Shown here: in pieces, positions 32,445 through 47,400 of the stretch
Position numbering within the stretch: position 1 is the stretch's first letter
Layout of the letters: each line of letters starts with the position of its first letter
Assembly (NCBI RefSeq): GCF_001039355.2
Contig: NW_019774847.1
Span: forward strand, 776,034-838,033
From: Lingula anatina
Taxonomy: Eukaryota; Brachiopoda; Lingulata; Lingulida; Lingulidae
Reading direction: 5' to 3'
DNA: 62,000 nucleotides
Notes under the pieces: model-generated
What the model was told of the DNA's origin: nothing
The model's input: the letters and a program-made list of their open reading frames with translations, nothing else
Database searches by the model: none
Translations under genes and position numbers: made by a program

Positions 32445-35400
32445 NCACCTTTTATCAAAAATAGACCAAATCTCACAACGATTTTTTTTTTATTTTGATT
32501 TGATAATGTGAGTACATTTTTAATCAAGTGACTTATCATTCCAGGCTAATGCATTTACACTATTAGGATTTTATGAATTACTCACATTAAGAAGCAAATA
32601 TGTCAGAAGAGGCACCAAATACTCCCCCAACAGAAGAAAAAACAGAAGAAGCTGGGGAGGGAATACAAGAAAATGGTGTTGAAAATGGAGAAGAAAATGG
32701 TGTGCAAGAAAATGGTAAATAAGTGTTTATCAGATTATTAAATTTAATTTTACCCACTTTTTTTTTAGATATAATCCCCTTTGAAATTGCTGGTTACTGA
32801 CCTGTTAAGGTAGATGATACTTGGATTGTAGATAAAATTATACTCCCAACTTCAAAAGTCTGTACATTTTTCCTTTAAAATTTTTAGTTAATGGAGATAT
32901 TAATGGAGAAGTGAATGGAGAAGTGGAACCATCAGAAAGTGGAGAACTTGCTGATTTAAAGGATGATGATGATGAGGAAGACAGTAAAGAAAAAGAGCCA
33001 GAAGTTGATGTGGTAAGTAAATCTGATAATAATGTAACTGCATGCACTTAATAAATGCTTGCTAGATATAGTAAGAGTTAGTATTCAGCAAATATGATAT
33101 GGGTTAGTCACAAGTGGGAGAAATTTATTTCTGCGTTCTTGTCTACATAAACTTGTATTTATAGTTTATCAAAGTGCAGGAATTTCTGACAAAATGTGTT
33201 GAATGTATCTAACAATGAAAGATAACAGTTAAAGTAAATTATATTTTTATTGATACATCAGAAGATGAGTTAAGATATTGATATCCTCATCAAATACAGG
33301 CAAAAATAATTATTTGTCTCAGTAATAGTAATGATGTGAAAATGTCCATACTTATTTAATAACTCAGAAGTATGTGGCATGTAAATGAATTAATAATCAT
33401 AAATTAAAATAAATAAAATAATTAAGAAATTATTATCTTAAAATTGCAGCGTCAGCTCCTAAAGGACAGAGTGACACTAAGCCACCTGACGTCAGACATG
33501 TACACAGAGACGCACGAAACATTTATCAAACGTTTCCTGGACGACCCTGACTGCAGGCTGCTGGTCGCATACATGGACAAAATTAACGGTCTGACATTTG
33601 ATCACATGATCCCTACAAACCCCACCGAGGAGGTGACCTATTTTATTCAAAAGGGAGAACTGAAGGGTGCAATTACAGCACAGAATTTCCTGAAGTGTGT
33701 CCAGTACGGTACAGTGAATGGAAACCACATTGAGAGCCTGCTGAAGATGATGTCAGGAATATATGCACCAATTTTCTTTGAGAATACAACATGGCCAGAC
33801 AGTATCCTTTTTATTAATGTGTGTGTGTGATTGGGTGGAGTTTTGGGGTTCTGGGCCCAGTTTTATAAGAAAAAAAGCAAAAATAAAAAAACAGTACATA
33901 AGGTGAAATAGAATAAAATACTGCCTTTGTGCCTGTTGGGAAATAATGACCTAAAGTTTGAAATTTGATTTTACACTAAGGATTATTATTAAGCAGGTAT
34001 CTAAATGAGGTTTCTGAATATGTTCTAGATTTGTTTGTAGAAGATTACACCTTTCTGCTGGTCTGTCATGTGTGTGAAGTTCTGCATCATGTGGATTTTA
34101 ATTTTCAATTCGTTCATTTTGACATTCTGTGTTTGAGTGATTGAAAACTAAAACCACCTGGCCTATAGAGTTCCTTAACTCTGTGTCCAGGTATTAAGAA
34201 CGACTTTGCAGCGCAGTTACACAGGTTCCTGGCTAGTCTGACAGACACACGCTGGAAGATGGAGGGCAAGACGGTGCTGTATGTCCCCAGTGAAGGGATG
34301 AAGATGCAGGCAGAGGAGGCCGCCAAGAATAAGGAGCTGGTACAGAGATTGGAAAGTAAGGATGAATTGTTATGAGGGTTTAAGATTGATTTAACTTTGC
34401 ACTGCTGTTTTGCTATTTGTAATAGTTTTAATTTTTATGTGGAAAAGATACACAAACATGATCATGACAATTGTGTTCATGTGTTTTTTACAATTTTTAA
34501 AAAATCTATGCCTTATTTTATTTGAACATAAATTTGAACACAAATTTAATATGACATATTATAACTATCACTTTCCTATCCAAAATTTAAATTAACTTCT
34601 CCATGTAATCAGGTGATGTCCATGTTAAAGTCATGTTTTTTTGATAAATCTACATGTTGAACTATAAAATATTCCAGCTGCTATGATTCATTGGACCAGG
34701 CAGATCAAGGAAGTTCTCAGCTCCCAAGATGGTTTTGAGACAGCAGAGAATGCTGGACCCCTGGAGGAGATCGAGTTTTGGAAGAACAGATGTGCCGACT
34801 TGTCTGGCATCAGCCAACAACTGGACAAACCTGGGGTGAAGAAGATTACCGCCATCCTGGGACTGGCAAAGTCTTCGTATGTGACACCCTTCATGAAGTT
34901 AGCAGGACATATCAAAGTAAGATTTTTTAGTCTATCAAAATATTTCATAGATATCTGGTTTGATAACTATGTATGCTATATGATCTGTCCTATTTTTTAC
35001 AATCAATATGGTGTACTTCATGATGAAAAAGTTATTTGTTACAATGAAAACTTACATTTTAAGGTAGAATATAAAATACGACAGTTACTGCACTAGTGTC
35101 TTCACCATGAATTTATGCTGAACAAGTGTTCACATAATTCACTTGAAATCAGCCAAATGTCTGCATTTTATATGAGTCTCCTTATATCATTAATATATTA
35201 CATTAAGTATACTTTAATAATTTAAAATTATATTTCTGTTGTACATTTTCATCTGCCCAAGCAGATGCATGTGCTACAATGAATTAATCTTATAAATCAA
35301 AGCATAATTTCAGAATATATCTGTTTTGTCTTCATTGTCCTTTTGTTTATTTTCCATACTTTCACATGCCACACCTTATCATCTAGATATATCTTAATGC

Positions 35401-38400
35401 CACTGTTATTTTCTTGTATTCCAGGAGGGGTCCAGACAGGCAGAGAGCAACCTTAAGTTTCTGATGGTATTAAAGGACCCATGCTATGAGCTGTCTGACG
35501 CTCACCCCAAGGACATCCCACCCATGTTGCCCAAGATTCTGAACCTGATCAGGATGATCTGGGTGAACTCAGAGTTCTATAAGACCAGAGAGAGGCTCAT
35601 TGGGATCCTTAGGAAGGTGGGCCTAGTTTTCTGTTGTGTGTCTTTACCCCAAAAGATTGGAGTAAATTTTGCAGTTTTAGAGACTGATTTCTAGATAAAC
35701 AATTTTTGAACCACCGTTTCCAATTATATTTTGTAGACAGGTATATAACTAAATTTATGTGATTATCTGTTCCTTCTTGGAGCTTGTAAATCCTCAGCAA
35801 TACAATCCATCACGCCAGTCTTTATTTTTGCCAAGAGTAATTTGGCCTCACTATATGCTGCTGTAGACTGAACCAACAATGTCTGTGCCCTGTGTAACAT
35901 GTGTGAAAGTTTTTGGATTTCTGGATCTTCATTGGGGGCTCTGGACCCACTGTGGCCTTCTGCAAAATTTTCAGGATTTTCAGTTTTTTACAATTTTCAC
36001 CACGTACTAGTAAGTAATGGTAGTTGAGTACTGAATTCAGCATATCTGTCGTTATTTAATATTTCAGCTGAGTAATGAGATCATCCGTCGCTGTTGTAAG
36101 GAGATTTCTCTGGACAAGATATTTGATGGCTATGTACAGTCCAGTATGAAGAGCCTGAATGAGTGCATTGAGTGCTGTGAGCAGTGGAAAGACATTTATA
36201 ACAAGGTGGGCTATGGTTAGGCTTTTTGAAAAAAAAAGGAAATTTAATTTGATTAAATAAATGATAAGTGAATAGATGAAGGCAGAAAAACTGGATTTTT
36301 TTTAATGAGTGAATTTGAAATAAGTAACAAATATTGAAATCAGAAATACCATTCCTGTTGAAAAATCTTTAAGAGAGAGACCTTATTTGTCAGTGACATT
36401 TGTACATTCACAAGACTTGATAAATGTGCACAAATTTTTACGTTTCTATAGTAAATTGAATTTAAATACCCTTGAATGATAAGATATTTGAACCCTGTTT
36501 GATGTTATTCATTTACAGCATTTCTGAAATAAAAACTAGTCTTCAAGTCCTGTTATCATGTATCTTATTTATTTATTTATTTTTGCCTTAATTTTCCTCT
36601 CCAGACTGCCAAGCTCCACCACAAGTTTTCCCCCTCAGGCTGGGTGCTGGATAAGAGTGGCATCTTTGCCCAGGTGGATGCTTTCATCCAGAGATGCAAG
36701 GATCTCTTAGAGGTAGGAGACAGTGACAGTTCACTTTCACTTTCATTTTTTATCAACACATCCGACTAAAATATTGTGGCAAAACAAATAGAGTTTTGGT
36801 CATTGATTTGTATGAGGTGAAACCAAGTATGACAGTTCTTGAGAGAATGAAATGTCTTTCTTTTAAATCAATTACAGTTTGAGACAATTGCCCACTCAAA
36901 GAGATGCTGGGCTAGTAAATAAAGATTAAATTTTATATGACACTAGACTACTTTTAGACCTTGATTTCCTAAAGGGCTAATCACCAAAAAATTTTTGCAC
37001 AGATTGAAGTTCTCGTAAACTACTACATTAAAAACAAATTATCTTGAAAACCTGTTCAGAACTATGAGATATGAAATGTGACTACTCATGTCTGTTTCTG
37101 TCTAGGTCTGTGAGTGCCAGATCCACTTTGCCAGACGAGAGGATGGCAACAAGACAGAGATGCCACTGTTCGCGGGTCAGAAAGGACCCGAGATAGCACG
37201 GAGCCTGCTGGAGATAGAGAATGCTTTTGAGAAGAATCTGAACTATTTGAGGAGTGTCAAGAAAACCATCTTGGATGTGAAGGCCACTTCCTGGCATGAT
37301 GACTACAACAGGTGAGTTAAGAACATGTGAGGTCATTTGTCTTCTGAAGTTGCAGATTCAAATCCTTTCAGGTGCTCTAGCAATTGTTTTACATGATGTC
37401 CATGTTTTAATTTCAGATTTATACTTTGTTCATATTGCTTCATTTGGTATCCGTATTAGTTCTGGACCTTGTTTATAATGTATTCATATTGTTTTGTATA
37501 GTATCCATATTATTTCTGTTGCATATTTATACTGTATTCATATTGTTTTATATGGTATTATTTTTACGTGCAGATTCCGTGCTGGTATCAAGGACCTGGA
37601 GGTGATGATGCAGAATGTGATCACGTCAGCCTTCGAGACAGCCACCACGGTGGAGCAGGGTGTGGAGCTCCTGGACGTCTTCATGCATCTGTCATCTAGA
37701 GAGGTAAAGAGTCAGAAATATGACCTGTGATATGTGTGATAGGACTTAGATTAGGCTGTGAGAGACAGGGATGGTGTTAATATCTGAGAATGTGGGCAAA
37801 GAAGTGATGGCTGTTGTGTATTGGGACAGTATTGTAGCTTACTAAACAACTAGTATGTAGTGTAAGCTTTCTGCTTTATAACATAGCATGGCAAGGGAAT
37901 GTCATAACACTACTAAAAACTGTTGTCTAGAATGGTGGGTGCCTCTCACATTAACACATGCTTATTGTTTTGTTACATAAATATATATCATTTCTGACTG
38001 AAAGAACAGTTTATTGTTTTTTCTGCTCAATAACTGTGCTGTTCAAACAACCATTAGATGTAGTCTTTCTTTTAGTGATAATATTCTCTGAATTGTGACA
38101 GTAGTGTACAAATAACTTATTAACAAGTCTGTGTGAAGTTTTAGACTAGAGTTCTTGTGTCAAAGTAGTTATCTTCAGTAGAGTTAGAATTCTAACATAG
38201 CCCTGTAGTGTTGTATTTTGTGTCTATGAATTGGTTTGTTTTCAGCCTGATCAGGATTCAAAACTGCGACCAGAGAGAGACCGAGCGGTATTATTGATGT
38301 TGATGACTGATACTTTGCCTTTTTTTCCCTCTAGCATGCACTGTATTTTCAAGTATTTCTGTTCAGATTCTCTACATATATTGATTATTTAACATATTTT

Positions 38401-41400
38401 CCCTGTAATTTAGAAACACATCATGCAATTTTAGCCTTATTTTGTGAAATGAGTTTGTTCAAGGCCCCATTGTTTTTTCATAAAATCCCATTTTATATAT
38501 CCCAAGCACTGCAACAATTCTTGTTTTAAAATGTAAATAGAATAAAAAAATAAAAAAAAAAAACACTTCATGTTATTTTTTATCACAAAAAATCCCTTTC
38601 ACACATCTTTTAGCATACAAAGTGCCCTCACAGCATCACAATTCCCCCTTCCTTTACTTTGTATGGATTATAAAGGCAAGATGGTAAAATTGAACTGAAA
38701 TTGCTTATTTATAGAATTGCAGATTTTGGCACTTGCATATGAACTTGCTTGTGACATATGGCATGCTTGCATTTGTTATAGATGTTGCTTATTGATTTTA
38801 TTGAAGCAAATGTAAAGCCCATCAGCTTTACTGTGTTAAAATGAATAGAATGAATTTGTATCAATTCATTAAAAACCTTTAAATATTAAAAAAATCCATG
38901 GTTTGTTCTCTGTGCATTGAAATGTGTTAAAAAGCATAATATACAGAACCAAGATATGCAGCCTGAATGAATATAACTCATATACTTGATTCCCACTATC
39001 TGCAGGCCATCAGAAGAAGCCTGGACAAGAAGACAGTGGATGTGTATGGTCTGTTCAATGATGAGTTGAATGCTGTGAAGAAGGAAATGATGCAGAAGTC
39101 CACAGCCATCCCCTTGCCTCTGGGCCACCCTAAATATGCAGGACAGGGGCACTGGGCCAGACAACTCAAGAAGAGGATAGAGAGATCTATGATGGTGAGT
39201 CATTGTCCCGTTATCCCACACGCTGCCACCATGATGTTGAGTTATTATACCATACAGTGCAATATACCACACTGTGCAATCAAAATAGAGAGACAAAATC
39301 CAGCTGCTGTCACCAAAATGCTAAAAAATTACTTATCAATACAGTACCTCATTCTTCACTGTTTCAGATCTTGGACCGTGCCCACTTCCTCCCCCATGCA
39401 GGTGCTGGAGACGAGGCCAGGGCTCAGTATCAGCAACTCTGTGCTGCACTAGACGACTTCATTAGGAAGACTTTCAATGAATGGAGTCAGACTATAGACA
39501 GGGTACGTAATAGGTAGACCTCAGAGACAACTGATTATTATGTGTATAGGAAAAATGTTAGAATTATAGGCTCTAAGTTATAAAGCACAGTAGCAGCAGC
39601 TATTTGCTGTTTTGGTGTCTTTATCAGGAAGGTATTAAGGGAGGGAATGAGAGAGAGAGATGTAAAAAATCTAACTTGATTTTATCATCTATTTCAGGAG
39701 CCGTCCAAGTTACTGGAGATTCCTCTGATGGCCCGCAGTCTGGAGAGGCCGCCCATGATAGATGTCAATTTTGACAGGTATGGGGCACAAAATTATCATT
39801 ATTTTGTTATTTTTTTGCAGTACAAACCTCTAAATGCTGACTTGATGGATCTATCTAGAAAATCTTGACTATTAGATGAATGTAAAGTATTTAAATTACT
39901 GATTGATTCTTATTTTTGAAAAAAAAAAGAAAAAATAAAGGGATAGAGAAGATAGACCGTGAAAGGGATTTTCAACAGTACATAAATATTTTACTCTAAC
40001 TGCTCAATTATCTTAAGATAATAATTATCACATGTGCAAGGATATCACACTGTCACACTTGCAGGTCCCTCCTGAAGCTGTTCCAGGAAACACATTACTG
40101 GGAACGGCTGCTGTTTGAGATCCCACATTACTGCAGTGATGTCTGCAGTAAGAAAGAAGAGCTGAGAATTCTCAGAGAAAATGTACTTCTGGTTGTCAGA
40201 GACTACAACAGGTAAATATGGTGTCATTTGACTAGTTTAAAGCTTATGATTGTGTAATTTAATTTTTTACAGAGTATTTCAGGGTTACTGTAAAAAAATT
40301 GAGAGGTGGAATTTTATTGGAAAAAAAATTGTGCCATGTGTCTATTAAAAATGATTTTTGAAAAGTAAATGACTAGGAACATTGTTTATTTAAAAAACTT
40401 TATCATTGCTTGGTATGAGGGTTAAAGGATATGAACGTCCTAAATTAAATATTTTAGTTTATAAGTCACATCTTTCTTTTATTTTTCAGAATCATAGCAG
40501 CACTGTCTCCAGAAGAGAGAAGTTTGTTCAAGGAAAGAATTAAGAATCTTGATAAGAAGATTCACCCTGGTCTTACCAAGCTGACCTGGGCATCCAAGGG
40601 GGTGTCAGATTACTTCATAGGAGAGTGCAGAGTCCAGGCCAGCAAGGTAAGAGAGGAAAAACACTTCTTTATGAATTGGAACCAAATGTTCTTTTGTCAC
40701 AAAAGTGCTAGATTTTATGATAGGTCTCTTGGGACACAGACATCACCCAGTGATGTCAGTGAACAATCAAGATATCAGGTTGACTATGAAAGTCTTAAAA
40801 AATATTACTTTTTGAAAAAGAAAGAAAAAAAAAGAAATATAAAATATGTACTCATCAGTGTTCTAACTTCCCCAATCTCAGGTTCAAGCTATAGTAGATG
40901 ACTACAAGGGAGCCAACATGAACATCTCCAGTAGCTGTAAGAGGATCAGTGAACTCCTGCTGCTCAAGATAGACGGCAAGAAGATCTATGAGGACATGCA
41001 GTTTGATGAAGATCAGGTAATTAAGGAACCTTTTGGCAGTCTTAGTCATAGCAATTTTAACATTTTTGTTGCTAGAATTCCAGATGGATATCCTCCATCT
41101 TATTGTAAAGGAATTTATTCCAGTATTGAGTTTGATTAAATTTAAATTGAATGTACCTTTAATTATAGTCTTCTAACAGATATTACATAAGAGTTGTTTT
41201 CACCTTACACCTGGAGAAAAGAAATGAGTTGCAAAAATGTCATATTAAGTTTTATGCATAGTAATGATAGTGTTTAAATTTATAAATATGCTCTACAGGA
41301 GAAGCACCGTGCCAGTGTGAAGGTTAAGTTGGAAGGAATCCATGCTGAGATTGTCAGGACAATGAAGAGTACATATGAAGTATTCAGAGGAGATGGTGGG

Positions 41401-44400
41401 GAGGTACGTATATTGTATGGAGAGAGAGAGAGAGAGACCGTGCAGAATTATTATCAAACATATCTATTCAGGTGAACATTAAATGCTGTTAAGTAAGTAG
41501 TATTGGGATATATTGTGGACAATATAATATCCTCTATACTGACCTATATGTTTTCATTGTGATCTCCAGGTCCAGCAGCACTGGCACAGGTACACTGAGA
41601 AGATGGACAGAATGTGTGAGGAGGCGTTCAGACTGAATGTGAAGTGGTCACTACAGGAGCTGTCCAGGGCCATCAATGGAGACGGCAAGACTGCCCCCAA
41701 CCCGCTGTTCAAGGTGAAGGTGGTGTTGGAAGGAGACAAGGTGAGTGTTGTCATGGAAACTAATCAAATATACAAAAAATACACGGCGTTGCTATGGAAA
41801 CTGATAAAATGTAATTAGCATACATGTGCTTTTATTTTAATACTGAAGCTAACAGTTGAAATTTACAAAATCTTAAATTGCTACAATTTAATTTTCATGG
41901 AAGATTTTAACATAATATTATTAAGAATATCAAAATATGGGTACACAGGTCTTAGAGGGAAATTCTTTACATAGCAGTGCCTTTAAAATAATAACATTTG
42001 AAAAACAGAAAAGAAATGTTCATTGTAAAGTATGAAATATAAATATTTATATAGTGTTTTGTAAAAATGTTTCTTTCCTTATATCAGGTTGAGTTTAACC
42101 CCACTTTGAAGCAGCTGGCGTTCATCGTGACAGCCATAGGGTCCCACCTGACTAAGACTATCTCCAGTATACGCAGGCTGCCAGACCTGCTCACTAAGAA
42201 AAAATCTACCAAAGATGTATGTCATTTTCATTTGTTTTACACATTTACTTCTGAAATTCATAGTTTAAAGCAAGAAAACAAAGACTATATTTCTGTCTTA
42301 CATGATAACAGCAGGGTTTTTGTTTCAAATTATGCGGTGAGGTTACACCCAGATATTATTACTATTATAATTATTATTATTATTATTATTATTTCCAGCC
42401 CATCCATGATGTTGTGGCCAGAGACGAGGAGATCAGGAAGATCCAGAACGCCATCAAGACAGGAATGGCGACCAATGCCACCAGTCTCCAGGAGTACCTG
42501 ACCACCTGGGACAACTACCGCGAGATCTGGGAGATCAACAAGGACGCCTTCATCAGGAGATACCAGAAACTGAACCCACAGGTCTCCTCTTTCCACGCTG
42601 ATATTGAAAGGTACATGTGTGTTTTTTACTGCTGTATTGCCTTTTGGTAAAACTACTTTTTACTCAAGTCGAATGTGTTAACAGAAACATAACCATTTGT
42701 TCCTTGGCCCATTTGTGAACTATCCTAAAAAAATTTCATCAAAATCTGTCCATAACTTTTTGCATAATGCCTGAACAGACAAACAAACTAATGGAACCAA
42801 AAATACTTAATCTCATTGGAGGAGGAAAATAGTTTTGTAATACAACTAAATGTTATATAATTAAATATAAACAGGAATGATGACTTTTATTACAAAGTAT
42901 TTGACTAAGTGCATTACGCATACTATACTCCACATTTTCAGATACACAGAGGTAGCTAACAATGTCCAGACCCAGGAGACCATCTTAAACATCCAGTTTG
43001 TTCTCCTATATCTACCTATCTAATTGTTATCAGCATATTACACTATATAATAACTCTATATTTCCAGATACACAGAGGTAGCTAACAATGTTCAGACCCA
43101 GGAGACCATCCTAAACATCCAGTTTGTTCTGTTAGACTGTTCTCCTCTCAAGTATTCTATCCTCAGTCACTGCCAAGAGTGGCAGAACAAGTTCACAACG
43201 CTGCTCAAGGATATCGCTACCTCCAAACTGAACGAGCTGCACAGCTTCCTGCAGGATAACGGGGCAAAGTGAGTTTGTACTGACTGAATATTTGTGGTTT
43301 TTATTTTTATTTCATTGATATAAGTCAAAACTGTTAGCAATAGTTCCAGCTGTTACCTGTAGGTTGACTGTAGTGTTAAACTAAACTTGATTGGCAGATG
43401 ACAAAGAAGTCACAATGTAGACACTATTATTTGGCTGCAGTATGTCATCTTTTAGATCAAGTAATTTTGTAATGATGATTTTCTATTTGGGAATGAAATA
43501 ATTATTTTTCAAGATGATAAATTAGTCAAGATATGCAGCTGAATTGGTAAAATGTAATATGATTTTTCTTTATTTATGGATGAAATAATTCTATTTTAAG
43601 CTGATCAATGTGTTAAGATATAAAGCATACCCTATATTTCCCCAGGGTAAGCAAACCCCCCCAGACCCTGGATGAGCTGGCCGATACCCTGACCCTGTGG
43701 GAGACTCTGAACAGTGACCTGAGCAGTGTTGAGGCCAAGTTTGCCCCTCTCTATGACCAGTTTGCCATCTTGACCAAGTATGAGGTGCCAGTGCCAGAGG
43801 AGGTAAGGGATTGGGCTTATCTTGTTCTGCAGATGGCAGCACATAGATAAGCTATTTGACTAAATGGGCATATTGGATTGATGGGAAGCTTAACATTAAG
43901 TTAATGGTGTCAGTCTTGAAAAATATTATTCAAACTGTTATAGTATACTCAGTAAATAGGCAACCCTAAGTTTGAAGTTGTACAATGTTTAAAGACTTGC
44001 TGTATTGTTTTCAAAATAGATCTTCAATCAGGTTTACATCTTTTCTGTTACTGGCAGTATTGTTTAATTTATGTTATGCAAAGAATAGTTAAGTAGGTAA
44101 AATTGCATTAAAATGTGTGATCCTATTGAAAAACAAAGGGATTATACCACTTGTGTATGCAAACTGATGTGCTATGTTTTGTTGTAGACGACAGCTATGT
44201 TAGATGAACTTCCTAACAAGTGGGTGGAATTCCAGCAGACTCTGATAGATGCTGATGCAATGCTGAAGAAAAATAAGGTAACCTACTTAGCAGTGCCCTT
44301 ATTATTTATAAACGAAAGAAGTCAGGGCTCATTATACATATTCCAATGACTTTTGTCATAGTTTTGAAGTCCTAATATTCAGTTTATATTGAAAAAAGAT

Positions 44401-47400
44401 AAATGAAAAAATAATAAAACATGTACTCAAGAAGGAGATCATTGGTGCTTGCAGGAGAAATTCAAGACGGGACTTCTGGCGCAGGCGGAGGAGTTCAAGA
44501 AACAGGTGGCAGCACTGCTGTCAGACTTCAGCAAGAACGGGCCGTTCAGTGGCAGTCTTGGCACTGAGGCAGCGCTGGTGCAGGTGGCTGAGATCAAGGC
44601 TCAGGTTAACAACTTCAAGGAGCAGGAACAACAACTGCGGCGAGGACTTGGGATCTTCAAGATTGATCAGCCGCCATCGAAGGATATTGGAGTACTGGAG
44701 AAGGTATGGTTTACTACCTGTATGTATGTATGTGTGTGTGTTGGTACAGTGTTTGTTTGTCTGTCTGTATATGGGAGTGTTTTGCATTTAATGTGTTTGA
44801 TTTTTAATGCTGTTTAAGCTTCCTTTCAATATCTGTAACTTTTTGCAGTATATGGGGTTCTTTCTGACAAAAACATAAAAATCTTTGAAAACGTTTATTA
44901 TTGTCTGTGTTTTGGAACAATATCATGTGTTCTATTCTAGGATATAGAGAGTATAGAGACAGTGTGGGAGATTACTAAGGAATGGGAAGAACACTGGGAC
45001 CAGTGGAAACAGGGGAAGTTCTCTGGACTACAAACAACAGAAATGGAAGATCAGTGTCAGGTAAGTGGACATGTGATCCTTTTTTTCTTCTTTTGTAATT
45101 TAACAAAAAATTCAGGAGTGCTATAAGACACTACAGTTTGGAAAAGTTTAAATTTTTTTTATTATTTTAAAGCTTACTTTTCTTAATAATTGAATGTGCT
45201 CCGTTAGAGCAGTTCATATTCAGGCCCATAGCCAGGGGGAGTTTGGGGGGTTCAAAAGAACCGCCCCTTTTGTTTGGAAAAGGTCCGCTCTGGGTAAAAT
45301 TTGATCTAGGTACATGGGGATTTTATGGTAAAAGGTCCACTTTTTCAGAAAAAGAACCCCTCCTTTGAAATTGCTGGCTTATTATTATTATTATTATCAT
45401 TATTATTATTATTATTATCATCCCCCCAGGTGCTGTTCAAGAAGCTGTCTAAGCTGTCACGTGAACTGAAGGACAAGAGCTGGGAGATTGTGGAACAGAG
45501 TAAGAATAAAGTGGACCAGTTTAGGCGTACCATGCCTCTGATCAGTGACCTGAAGAATAAAGCTATGAGACCCAGACATTGGACACAGATCAGGGTAAGG
45601 CTGCACAGGATTGTGTGTGTGTGTGTGTTTGTGTGTGTGTGCACGCGCGCATGCATTTGTGTGTCATGTGTACGTATGTAAGCATGTGTGTGCATACAAG
45701 CATGAGCATACACACATGCTTGCAGGCACACACATACATACATGTACCACACATAGGCATGCATAGTGCACACATGCACCCACACACAACATACACACAC
45801 ACACACACACACTGCAGTGGCAGTAGAATATACAGAGGAAAAATCAATATCTTCATTGCAGTTCAGAATAACAGAAACCGACTTAAGTTTTTTTTTGGGA
45901 AACGGGGGCCTGAAGAAAGCAGTGAATTTGCATTCACAGATCATTTTCTATATATTTTCCCTACAGGAAGACATGCAGAGAAGTTTTGACCCCGAGTCAG
46001 ATGATTTCACCCTGGAGAAGATCATCGAGTATGGCTTTGACCAGTACAGTGAGCAGATCAATGATATCTCTGGCGCTGCCACGAAAGAACTGGCCATAGA
46101 GGTGGCCCTACAGAAGATCAGTGAGACCTGGGAAATCACCGAGCTGGACATTGGACCTTACAAGGACAAAGGTCACTTCAAACTGAGGTCAGTGTTCACC
46201 AGGTCTTAGAAGATTAACAATTAAATATAATAATAATAAAAGAAAAAAAAATAATCAAAGATTTCTTTGAGTAAGATTGATATCAAAGTAGCACACACTT
46301 TAGCCTGTAAACTAAAATAAAACAAAATATGCATTTTATGTCAGCTTTCCGAAAATAATTCTATTAGATTGCTTCATGTAAAATGGCATATTGTCTTTTA
46401 ATTAAAATGGAATAAAAATGGAATAAGCCTTCCTAATCAGTGTTCAGAGCATTTTTGAAACAAGAAGGGCGGGGCATAATTTCATTATTCTCCCTCCTCT
46501 CTCTTTCTCACAGGTCCACTGAGGAGGTGTTCCAGTTCCTGGAGGATGGCCAGGTTCAGCTGTCCACCATGAAGGCATCCAGGTTTGTGAAGGCATTTGA
46601 GCAGGACGTGGACAGGTGGGAAAGGACGCTGTCACTGATCATGGAGACAGTAGAGATGTTGTTGACTGTACAGAGACAGTGGATGTACTTGGAGGTGAGG
46701 CACAGCTCATACATATTACACTGAATATATATAAATATATTTATAGTTATATGGCACATTTTTTAACTATTTTTTTTTTTTTTGCATATTTGAATGAGAA
46801 ACAAAGATTTACTGCAACAGCCACACTGAATAAAGAAAAAATTTAGCAATACAAAGTTAGTATATCATTNGCTGGAGAGACTGACCCAGATGAACAACAA
46901 GCTGGAGGAGATCCAGAAGTCTCTGGACATGTACCTGGAGACCAAGAGACAGATCTTCCCCAGGTTTTACTTCATCTCTAATGATGACCTCCTGGAAATC
47001 CTGGGCCAGTCTAAGAACCCTGAAGCCGTCCAGCCACACCTGAAGAAGTGCTTTGATAACATTAATAAACTCAAGATGGGAAAGGTAGGGTACTTGAGGA
47101 ATGGTCAGGGGTGGGGGATGGGGGATATATTTTTTGGTAGGGGTGAAGTAGAGATGTTAGAGGTTTATATTCATTCCAGAATGTTAAGTATTTGTCACAG
47201 GTATTATATTTGTCTGAGAAAAGGATAATTGAATTTGACAGAAGTTCTACCAGTTGATTGTAATACAAATTTTGCTACTATAAAAACCAGTGTACATTCT
47301 TATAATATTATCAGCTGTAAAACTGTTTGTAATAAACAATTTAAGTATTATATGATATTATGTTTTCAATGATTTTATGAGGTTTTGCATTTCAAGATTG

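Noticed and set aside
45345-45944. 199-codon minus-strand frame
   Set aside because: Formed by a CA/TG tract and an ATT microsatellite antisense to DNAH2 exons.
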